Shown here: positions 1-8,435 of the stretch, piece by piece
How the letters are laid out: each line of letters begins with the position of its first letter
How positions within the stretch are numbered: the stretch's first letter is position 1
From: a virus
Virus record (IMG/VR): IMGVR_UViG_3300042865_000182
Span: 43,395-107,394 of that record
Direction: 5' to 3' (one strand)
Length of the DNA: 64,000 bases
Program-made: the position numbers and the translations under genes
Notes under the pieces: model-generated
Database searches by the model: none
The model's input: only the letters and a program-made list of their open reading frames with translations
Told to the model about the DNA's origin: nothing

Positions 1-2
1 AT

Positions 3-3000
3 GATCCATTTATAAAGTCTGTTGATACAAATAACAATGTATTAAATCAATCTGTACCCATTAACATAACAAGTTTTCATTCACCAGATACAAGCTTTAG
101 AACACCTTACTTATCAGCAATAGAGTTAAAAATCTATGGTCACTTATCTGGGTTAGCCCTGCAAAGATTTATTGAACCACAAGGTCATCCTAAGTTTAAA
201 TTAATGACTAATGATGCTTTATGGATTATTATTATAGCTGGTGTAATTGATGTATTACTTAGAACATCAGGTGAGAAAAAAATAAATTATCCACAAGGTA
301 GTTTTACTCAACAATTTCAATTACCTTTTGCAGGAGGTATATCCTCACCATTAGCTATTCCATTAAATGTAGTAGGTGCATCTGGAGCAGCTCTTGCAAA
401 TACTACATTCACAAGTTTATTTAATACATATGATGGTTTAGGTGGTTTTATTGTAGATGCTTTTGCTGGAGTAGATAATCTTGTTCCTTTGTTTAAAACA
501 CATGATGCTTCAATGCTTTCTGCTGGTGGAACATATAATCCAATTAATTATGAAAAGTCTTTAACTGCATTTTCACAATTACCAACATGGACACAAGTAT
601 TATTAAATGTTGTTGGTGGAGTTAGTCAAATTGCATTTTTCTTTTTAGAAGGAGCACTTGCAGCACAAGATTTATTATATGCAATTGGACCATATAGACA
701 ATATGCATTACAACTTATAGGTCATGGTCTATATGATACATTTAATCCATTCACTATAACAGATACTAAAAGATTTAAAATTGCAGATGCATCATACATT
801 TTTAAAAACATCTCATTTGAAATTGATGATTATAATGATACAATAACAGGTAATCCAACTCAAAAGTATACTATTAATAATTATAAAAGATCTCAGTTGT
901 TAATGTTAAGAACTGAGAGAGCAAATATACCAACCACCGATGGTCCTAAGTTACTAGTTACAGGTGGTGTTGGTTTGGATCAATCACTTGGTAGCTTAGG
1001 TATGTTTGATGACTGGTTAGGTCCTGATGGTCCTAAGATCAATGAAAAGAAAAAAAGTATTGAATTTGAAACAGGTATTGCAAGTCATTATGGTGCTATG
1101 AAAATAGATAATGATGATCAATATGGCCAGTTAAAAACAATTACAGAATTTCCAATAACACCATGTGAGCAAAAGTTTGATTACAATAGTTTGCCTACTA
1201 ATACATTTACAGTACAAATATCATTAGTTCCACCAATCTATCAAAGTGTTACGCAAAAAGTTATAACTCAAACTCCAGTAATATTTGGAGGAGATACATA
1301 TATAACAAGATTTACAGAAAAGAATCCAATGTTCTTTTTCTATAATTGGTTATATACAGAACCAAATGGCTATGAGTATAACTACTTTAATAACCAAATG
1401 ATTCCTGAACCTAGATTTTGGGCTAATAGTGAAAGGTATGATTTATCTCAATTACAAGTAACTAGTTTAGCTGCATGGGCTGCATTGTTTAATAACTCAA
1501 CTACAGGTACTGGATTTTTACCAAATGATTATTTTAATTTAGATAATGAAAATTATGTAAGAAATAATGATACTATTCCTGCAGGTTATCCTGGATTTAT
1601 ATATGCAAAGAATTCATATTTCTATTTATCAGCATCTGGAGTAAGAGACTTTTTTGTAGAGTCTGATGTTATCAATGACTTTAGAGAAGTTGGTACATTT
1701 GATTATGAAAAATGTTATAATCCATATAGATATACTGACTTAGAAACTATGTTCAGAATGGATAAGATAACTGCAACAGAGGGTAACTTTTATTTATATG
1801 ACTATTCATTAAGTATTACAAGATTAACAAACAGATATACATCATTTGGATTTTTACAAAATGTATATTATGATCCTGAGGTTGCTGAGTTATGTTATAC
1901 ATATTATCCTAATACAATTACTTATTCTTTACCAGTTTCACAAACATCTTCTACAGATAACTGGTTTATATTTTTACCACTAAATAGAAAAGATTTTGTT
2001 AGTCAAATTAGTGGAGTTAAAAACTTTGCTAAAACTGGAGCTTTTGTTACATTTAAAAATGATAGTCCAATAGTATTTCAAGGTGTAGATACACTTGAAA
2101 TGGATGGATCAGGAACTAAGGTTATAATTGGAGATGCTAGTTTATTTGCAAGAGAGCCTCAAAATCTTGTGGTAGCTGATAAACCATACATGTATGGATC
2201 TTCTCAAGGAAGGCTATCTGTTATATCTACACCTGCTGGACTTTATTATATATCTCAAGATCAGGGTAAAGTTTTTGCATATGGTGATGGACTTAAAGAA
2301 ATTTCCCAAGCTGGTATGAAATGGTGGTTTGATTATTTCTTACCTAGTAAGCTTCTTGAAGATTTCCCTGATTATCCATATGCTGATAATCCTGTAGCTG
2401 GTGTAGGAACACAGGCTGTGTTTGATAATTATAATTCTGTACTTTACTTTTGTAAAAAAGATTATAAATTAAAAGAATTTGGTCCAGATGGAGAACCTCT
2501 TGCAGGTAGGGTAGTTAATGTTAATACAAGTAAAGATAGTTATTTTAATTACTATCCTTATGTAAACGGTGTTATATCAGCAACACCACTTAAAGTTTCA
2601 CTTGGTGATTCTAGAATTTTTGAAGATGCTTCTTGGACAGTAAGTTATGATCCTAAATCTCAGTTCTGGATTTCATTCCATGACTGGCACCCGGATCTTG
2701 TTATGCCAACTAAAGATAGTTTTATAACTACTAAAAGAAATCAGTTTTACAAGCATGGTGCAAGTTGTAATGACTACTGTAATTTTTATGGAGTACAGTA
2801 CCCATTTGAAATTGAATTTCCAATTACAACCGGACAAAGTGTTACAACAGTAAAAAGTATTGAATATGTACTTGAATGCTATAGAAGAGAACAAAGATAT
2901 TGTACTGATCAATTTCATATATTAGATTATAACTTTGATAAATTAGTTATACACAATACAGAACAAATATCAGGGTATTTAAATCTTAATGTGTTCCCTA

Positions 3001-3410
3001 AGAATAATATAGCATTGTCTTTATTATATCCACAGCTAAATGTTAATAATAGTTCATTTGATATCTTGTTCTCTAAAGAAGAAAACAAGTATAGAATAAA
3101 TCAGTTCTGGGACATAACAAAAGACCGTGGAGAATTTCCTAATGGTTCAGGTTATCCACCACAAGGACCTCTTATTCCAGGTACTACAACTTTATTAGGA
3201 AACTATCCTGAAAATATGTTGTGGATCACTGAAGCTAATGGTTATAAAAAAGCTATTAATCCTCAAGCTGTAGATTATAATAAATCTCTTCTACAAAGAA
3301 AAAAATTCCGTCACATGGTTAACTTTATGTATCTTAGTAAAACTAATTCAAGAGACACTAATATGATACTCAAGTTATTCAATAGTAAAAATCAATATTC
3401 TTTAAGATAA
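3..3410 (+). CDS. Tail protein, probable muzzle/nozzle-type (5' end outside window)
   Basis: The frame is open from the first bases of the window, so the first Met at 204 is internal and the true start lies upstream. At least 1135 codons are present. The protein is rich in aromatic residues and Asn, has no obvious signal peptide, and contains a middle section (about 2160-2600) whose short repeated strand-turn patterns with Gly and Asp look like beta-propeller blades. In crAss-like phages a large tail 'muzzle' protein is encoded directly before the cargo genes, and in T7-like podoviruses the nozzle protein has a propeller; position and composition fit that role. The link is by context and general look, not by a specific motif. 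It ends in TAATG, overlapping the next start by one base, so the two are probably translationally coupled. Alternative: another tail or head-tail protein. Confidence 0.5.
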   Translation, partial: DPFIKSVDTNNNVLNQSVPINITSFHSPDTSFRTPYLSAIELKIYGHLSGLALQRFIEPQGHPKFKLMTNDALWIIIIAGVIDVLLRTSGEKKINYPQGSFTQQFQLPFAGGISSPLAIPLNVVGASGAALANTTFTSLFNTYDGLGGFIVDAFAGVDNLVPLFKTHDASMLSAGGTYNPINYEKSLTAFSQLPTWTQVLLNVVGGVSQIAFFFLEGALAAQDLLYAIGPYRQYALQLIGHGLYDTFNPFTITDTKRFKIADASYIFKNISFEIDDYNDTITGNPTQKYTINNYKRSQLLMLRTERANIPTTDGPKLLVTGGVGLDQSLGSLGMFDDWLGPDGPKINEKKKSIEFETGIASHYGAMKIDNDDQYGQLKTITEFPITPCEQKFDYNSLPTNTFTVQISLVPPIYQSVTQKVITQTPVIFGGDTYITRFTEKNPMFFFYNWLYTEPNGYEYNYFNNQMIPEPRFWANSERYDLSQLQVTSLAAWAALFNNSTTGTGFLPNDYFNLDNENYVRNNDTIPAGYPGFIYAKNSYFYLSASGVRDFFVESDVINDFREVGTFDYEKCYNPYRYTDLETMFRMDKITATEGNFYLYDYSLSITRLTNRYTSFGFLQNVYYDPEVAELCYTYYPNTITYSLPVSQTSSTDNWFIFLPLNRKDFVSQISGVKNFAKTGAFVTFKNDSPIVFQGVDTLEMDGSGTKVIIGDASLFAREPQNLVVADKPYMYGSSQGRLSVISTPAGLYYISQDQGKVFAYGDGLKEISQAGMKWWFDYFLPSKLLEDFPDYPYADNPVAGVGTQAVFDNYNSVLYFCKKDYKLKEFGPDGEPLAGRVVNVNTSKDSYFNYYPYVNGVISATPLKVSLGDSRIFEDASWTVSYDPKSQFWISFHDWHPDLVMPTKDSFITTKRNQFYKHGASCNDYCNFYGVQYPFEIEFPITTGQSVTTVKSIEYVLECYRREQRYCTDQFHILDYNFDKLVIHNTEQISGYLNLNVFPKNNIALSLLYPQLNVNNSSFDILFSKEENKYRINQFWDITKDRGEFPNGSGYPPQGPLIPGTTTLLGNYPENMLWITEANGYKKAINPQAVDYNKSLLQRKKFRHMVNFMYLSKTNSRDTNMILKLFNSKNQYSLR

Positions 3411-4927
3411 TGACTAATTTTAAAAAAGGTGGTCCATTACAGAATAGTAATATATTTGCTACCAATAGATTATTTGTAAAAAATCCACTGTTTAAAAAAA
3501 GAAAAAAGAAAAGAGCCCCTGGAGTTTATAATCCAACAGCTAAGTTTAGATATGATGAAGGAGGACCTATATCATTTGATTATGATGATACACTGAGCAC
3601 AGATAGAGGATTGGATATAGCCCAGAACATATCTAATAAGGATAAGTATATTATATCTGCTAGAGATACTGTTACACCCGAAATGATTGATAGAGCTTTG
3701 GCTGTTGGCATAAGCCCTGGTAAAATATTTGCTACCGGTTCAGATAAAGCTAAGATAGCTAAAGTAAAAGAACTAGGTGCTAAGCATGTTGATAATAAAT
3801 CTAGTGTAGTTAAAGCACTTGGTAAACAAGGACAACAATTTAAAAAAGGTGGTATCCCCAAAGATATCTCTATACCACAGTTAAATCAGTTTGTAGAAGG
3901 AGGTGCACCTGGTGACTTAGAAAAAATATTAAAAGACTTAGATGCAAAACTTGCTAATAATGAGATTACACAAAAACAATATGAGTATTTAAAAAACAAA
4001 GCAATTGACTATTATAATATCCAAAATAAATTAAATTTTGCAAAAAAACAATTAATAAGCAATGAAATATCTGGTGATAAATTTCAAGAAACATATGATG
4101 CATTAAAAAAAGACTATGGAGAAAAATACAATAAAGAGGGTATTACTTGTGGGGTAAATATGAAAAATTGTCCAAAAGATGAAGAACTTGAAAATTTATA
4201 TCCTACTATTACTCAACAAGTTGTAACTGAAACTCCTGTAGTTAGTAATGAAGTTCCTATTATTAATAATGAAATACCTGTAATTAGTAATGAAGTTTTA
4301 ACAGAACCAGAGACAGTTGAAACAGTAGAAGAAAAAATAAAAAGACCTGAATTAGAAGTACCAAGTATTGCTCCATACAATTTTCCAGGAGCAACACAAC
4401 ATACAAAAAAGAAAAAATATTTAGATTTTAGACTAAATCAAAGATATAATAAAACTTCACCAGTAGTAATTCAAGAAAAAATAGTAAGTAGAAAAGATGA
4501 TCCTTTATTAAGATTTATTAGTGGTTATGACAGAGAAAAAGGTACTCCTAAATTATATAAGTCACATAAAGATTGGAGTGAAAGATATCATGATGCTATA
4601 AGGCAAATTCAGGAAGATCCTGAAAATGCAGAAAATGTAAGGTTTCCAGGATTTCGTGGTTCACCTCTTGCAAGTTGGAAAGACTATAAAGCAAGAAGAG
4701 AATATAAAAAAGATTGGAAAGATTATATTCAAAATGAAGTGCCTCAAATTATAGAAAGAAATAAACAAGCATTAGAAGATTACCAAAATCAATTGCAACA
4801 ACAAAAAAATGGTGGATCAACAGATGATTATATAGAAGTAGATATACCAAAAGAACAAATACAATGGTACATAGACCAAGGATACAGAGTAGAGCCAGTA
4901 AGTAAACTTAAAAAGTTTATTGGTTAA
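3410..4927 (+). CDS. Virion cargo-type protein with embedded HAD phosphatase-like domain
   Basis: 505 residues, very basic at the N terminus (FKKGG, then KKRKKKR). Residues about 52-140 look like a HAD-superfamily hydrolase: motif I is FDYDDTL with the presumed nucleophile D57 and acid D59, motif II is IISAR, and a Lys-rich helix (SDKAKIAKVKELG) followed by HVDN could supply motifs III and IV. HAD enzymes typically remove phosphate from nucleotides, sugars or nucleic-acid ends; the substrate here cannot be read. The domain is bracketed by GG motifs (EGGPIS, FKKGGIP). The middle is coiled-coil-like and then Glu/Val/Pro-rich; the last 40 residues (KNGG, strand, helix, strand) resemble the end of the next gene's product. 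Placement between the tail gene and the giant genes suggests a protein packaged in the virion. Confidence 0.6.
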   Translation: MTNFKKGGPLQNSNIFATNRLFVKNPLFKKRKKKRAPGVYNPTAKFRYDEGGPISFDYDDTLSTDRGLDIAQNISNKDKYIISARDTVTPEMIDRALAVGISPGKIFATGSDKAKIAKVKELGAKHVDNKSSVVKALGKQGQQFKKGGIPKDISIPQLNQFVEGGAPGDLEKILKDLDAKLANNEITQKQYEYLKNKAIDYYNIQNKLNFAKKQLISNEISGDKFQETYDALKKDYGEKYNKEGITCGVNMKNCPKDEELENLYPTITQQVVTETPVVSNEVPIINNEIPVISNEVLTEPETVETVEEKIKRPELEVPSIAPYNFPGATQHTKKKKYLDFRLNQRYNKTSPVVIQEKIVSRKDDPLLRFISGYDREKGTPKLYKSHKDWSERYHDAIRQIQEDPENAENVRFPGFRGSPLASWKDYKARREYKKDWKDYIQNEVPQIIERNKQALEDYQNQLQQQKNGGSTDDYIEVDIPKEQIQWYIDQGYRVEPVSKLKKFIG

Positions 4928-4962
4928 TTTAAAATTTAGTATATTTAATTATAAGCAATAGC

Positions 4963-7900
4963 ATGAAAGTTAGAATATATAAAACACCGGACAGTAAAGG
5001 AAAGCTTGTAAAAGCCAAGAAAGGTATGTCTGTTAATATAAATGAGGAGATTAAAAGAAAGATTGCAGAAGGTAAAGAGCCTGAGATCATTATATATGAA
5101 TTAGCAGAATTTGGTTTATCAAGACCAGAAGCACAAAGAAAAGTAAATAGATATTATGATCTTCTTGGGGATGATGAGTATGCTGAAGATGAAGTAGTTG
5201 CACCTTATGATGATACAGTTGAAGATGAAGTAGTACAAACTCCAGAAGAAGATGAACCAGATAATGCTGCTATTTATGATTACTATGGTGGTGATAATCA
5301 AGGACTTGATGTAGTTAATGATGGTGCTGATGATGAAGATGAAGAAGATGATATGGCAAGATATGGTGGACAGTATGCAGAAGGTGGACAGTTTGCTCCA
5401 GGAAGTATTATACCTGAACCAAAGAAACCATATTTTATAGGAATGGATGCTGAACCTTATGATAATGCTTATGCCTTTGGTGGAAACACATATGGTTTTG
5501 GTGGACCTGGTGATGGTGATAAAAGACGTAGTTTTTATGATACAGCTGTAACTGACTACAAACAATGGTTAACCAATCCAGCAGCATGGCAAGAAGATCC
5601 TGAAATGTTGGCTCCTGATGGAAAAACATTAAATCTATGTTTAGATTGTATGGACATGGATTGGAATAATGAGCAAGATATAAGAGATGCCCATAGATTA
5701 ATTGAAGAAGGTTACTCAACTGGGACACATAGAAATCAAGAACTATTTGATGCAGGTCTAAAAAAATATGGTTTACAAACTCCTGTATGGTCATCTAAAA
5801 AACAAATTAGTGAAAATAAATTTGGTGGTTTAACCAAAAACCAATATGTTAATAAAAGAATCAAAGAACTTAGAAAAGCTGCACAAGGTGATGAAGTTCA
5901 AAATAATGAAACTAATATATCTCCAAGAGGCACAATAGATAGTCCTTCTGGATTCACTAGTCCAGAAAAAAACTTAGCTTCAATTATAAAGCAAACCGGT
6001 AATAATGCTTTGTTAAAACAACAAGCTGAAAATGAATATCAACAATATCAAAATTCAACTATGGGTCAAGATTTTAATGGTAAGTTTCTATTTGGTGGTA
6101 GAAACAGAAAAATAAAAAGAGCTAACAGAGCAATGTTTGGAACACCAATAGCACTACCAGGTGTAGACGTTAATTATGAATTTGGACCATTAGGTGGTTT
6201 AAGAAAAGCTGAAGCTAAATGGGATTTAGATGCTATTGGAGATTTGGCTAAATTTTTACCAGGAGCTGTTGGTATGTTTCCAGGTATGATGGGTGGATTT
6301 AATCCAGCTATGATGCAATATAAAAAAGTAAGTTATCCTGCACAGATTAGAAAAAAAGTTATTTCTGAAATTAATAAAGAAGCTTTAAATGATGTAGCTA
6401 AACAAAATCCTAATTCTGAAGCTGCTCAAAAAAGTAATAATCCTATACCAACTACAGTAGAATCTAGCACACAACTTAATCCAAAATCATATTTAAATTA
6501 TGGTACCGGTCCTGGATCTGGAATGGGTAGAATGCATTTGGATGATATGGATTTATATGAACAAGAACACGGTGGTTTTGTAAATACAGAAACAATGGAT
6601 CCAAATATGCTTGCTAAGTTTATTTATGGTGGTGATGAATATGCTTATGGTGGTGATGTGATACCAAAAGCTGCACCGGGTATGATGGTTGGTAATACAC
6701 AAAACCCATTAGCTTTACAGAATTATATTGCTAACCATTTAAAGTATCATAATTATGGACAGAGACAGAAACAAGCTGTTCAACAACCTAATACTACTCA
6801 GGGTGTAAATCCATTTATGCAATACATGCAAATGATGCAAGGTCAACAGGGTAATCCATATATGGGAAGTCAAATGATGTTTAATCCATATATGAATAAT
6901 GCTTTTGGTAATCAACAATTTTGGACAGGTAGACCACAAAGATTAGGTTTTGGTCTTACTAGAGACTTTAATTACACTAATGCTTTTTCTCCTGTTAATT
7001 GGCAAGTACCTGAAGGGACAAAAAAAATTACAGAAAAAGTTTATAAAGATAGAGGTAAATGGTATAATCCTTTTGATACAAAAAGAATTAGAGAATGGTA
7101 TGCAGATGGAACAGAAGGTGAAGCGAATGACTTGATAAACAAACAAGGATCTGGTACTAATATTAAAACAGATACTACACCAAAACAATCACAAGCTTCT
7201 AAATATGGATACAGTGATGAAGATTGGGCTAATTTAACATGGGATCAACAGACAGCTATAATGAATGCTGCAGATAGTTCTCCAGATAAAATGTCCACAA
7301 GAGCTGCTTCACAAATCCCTACTTCAGTGTCTGGATTAGCTCCTGAATCATTATCGGCAAGTGGTGTTAATCAATCTAAAAGTGCAACTGGAGTGGGTGC
7401 TAAATTATCTGGATCTGGCATATCATCAATATATGAACCAGAAGTAACAACTCCTAATTCATATGTATCATCACCAGCTACACAACAAACAACTACTCAA
7501 GGTAGTGGTAGCATGTATCCGGCTGGTCAAAGATCTACTTCTGGTATTTCATCTGTTTATGAACCAGAAGAAACTGTACCTAATTCATACACAGGCTCTT
7601 CACAAACTTCAAGCCGTCCTCAACAATATAACACATTATATCCGGCAGGTACAAGGTCAACTACTGGAATTGATTCAACATATGAAGTTGATGCTAATGT
7701 TTCTAATGCAAATACAGTATCTAAACCAGTTGCACCAGCAGCATCTGTTATTGCAAAACCAATGACAGATCCTAAGTATATACCAACAGCTGAAGATTTT
7801 CAATATGATTCAGAAGGAATACCTGCACCTAATACTAATGTTAATAGTAATCAGAACTATGATGAAAATTTCTTAGAAGAATTACCAATGGCATACGGTG

Positions 7901-8430
7901 GTTATATGGCTTATGGAGGTTATATACCTGAGTATATGGCTTATGGTGGATATATGCCAATGGCTAAATCAGGAATCACTGCAGGTAAACCAGAATTTGA
8001 AGACCCTAATCTTATTGGTAGAGTAGTAGAACAATCTGCATATACATTTAAACCTGGACAAATGGCAACAGACTTATTTAGCAGTCCATCTAGTTTAACA
8101 GGTTTAACTACTAATATATTAAATGCTAGAGATCAAGCTAAAAAAATGGATCAAGCTGCTCAAAGAAATAGAACATTTGATGCTGCAACTGCTAACACAG
8201 GTCAATCAGGATTTGGTTCTGCTGAAAGAAAAGGATCAGACTTAATGGCAAGCGGTACTTATACTCAATATGGAACTACACCTGGACAACAAGGCTATGA
8301 AGGTGGTCTATATGGTAAAAAAGGTGGCTCTATGAATACACAATATGCTAAAGGTAAAGTTTACAGTTTAACCATGGAACAAATAAAAGCTATTGAAGCT
8401 GCCGGAGGTAAAATAGAATATATAAAATAA
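4963..8430 (+). CDS. Virion cargo-type protein rich in YGG/FGG motifs
   Basis: 1155 residues, function not recognised. The N terminus (MKVRIYKTPDSKGK) has a basic start similar to that of the following gene (MRYRVKIT). Residues about 70-130 are strongly acidic. From there on, aromatic-x-GG motifs recur (YAEGG, YAFGG, YGFGG, FLFGG, EHGG, IYGG, AYGG), with a cluster of three AYGG units at residues 976-998 (bases 7888-7956). A CLDC pair sits in the segment around base 5640. Two long stretches are Ser/Thr/Pro/Gln-rich and probably disordered. The C terminus (KKGG, then a strand-helix-strand unit VYSLTMEQIKAIEAAGG) parallels the end of the preceding gene's product. Such composition fits a flexible protein threaded out of the capsid during infection, which is inference from context. 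Confidence 0.55.
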   Translation: MKVRIYKTPDSKGKLVKAKKGMSVNINEEIKRKIAEGKEPEIIIYELAEFGLSRPEAQRKVNRYYDLLGDDEYAEDEVVAPYDDTVEDEVVQTPEEDEPDNAAIYDYYGGDNQGLDVVNDGADDEDEEDDMARYGGQYAEGGQFAPGSIIPEPKKPYFIGMDAEPYDNAYAFGGNTYGFGGPGDGDKRRSFYDTAVTDYKQWLTNPAAWQEDPEMLAPDGKTLNLCLDCMDMDWNNEQDIRDAHRLIEEGYSTGTHRNQELFDAGLKKYGLQTPVWSSKKQISENKFGGLTKNQYVNKRIKELRKAAQGDEVQNNETNISPRGTIDSPSGFTSPEKNLASIIKQTGNNALLKQQAENEYQQYQNSTMGQDFNGKFLFGGRNRKIKRANRAMFGTPIALPGVDVNYEFGPLGGLRKAEAKWDLDAIGDLAKFLPGAVGMFPGMMGGFNPAMMQYKKVSYPAQIRKKVISEINKEALNDVAKQNPNSEAAQKSNNPIPTTVESSTQLNPKSYLNYGTGPGSGMGRMHLDDMDLYEQEHGGFVNTETMDPNMLAKFIYGGDEYAYGGDVIPKAAPGMMVGNTQNPLALQNYIANHLKYHNYGQRQKQAVQQPNTTQGVNPFMQYMQMMQGQQGNPYMGSQMMFNPYMNNAFGNQQFWTGRPQRLGFGLTRDFNYTNAFSPVNWQVPEGTKKITEKVYKDRGKWYNPFDTKRIREWYADGTEGEANDLINKQGSGTNIKTDTTPKQSQASKYGYSDEDWANLTWDQQTAIMNAADSSPDKMSTRAASQIPTSVSGLAPESLSASGVNQSKSATGVGAKLSGSGISSIYEPEVTTPNSYVSSPATQQTTTQGSGSMYPAGQRSTSGISSVYEPEETVPNSYTGSSQTSSRPQQYNTLYPAGTRSTTGIDSTYEVDANVSNANTVSKPVAPAASVIAKPMTDPKYIPTAEDFQYDSEGIPAPNTNVNSNQNYDENFLEELPMAYGGYMAYGGYIPEYMAYGGYMPMAKSGITAGKPEFEDPNLIGRVVEQSAYTFKPGQMATDLFSSPSSLTGLTTNILNARDQAKKMDQAAQRNRTFDAATANTGQSGFGSAERKGSDLMASGTYTQYGTTPGQQGYEGGLYGKKGGSMNTQYAKGKVYSLTMEQIKAIEAAGGKIEYIK

Positions 8431-8435
8431 TCAAC

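Noticed and set aside
204-3410. Taking the first Met at 204 as the start of the leftmost gene
   Set aside because: The same frame is open without stops back to base 3, giving a coherent protein sequence, so the start is outside the window.
5119-5565. Minus-strand frames inside the late genes (for example 5119-5565, 22300-22758, 29485-29883)
   Set aside because: They lie opposite long coding frames, have skewed Ile/Ser/Phe compositions typical of antisense readings, and have no start context or family resemblance.
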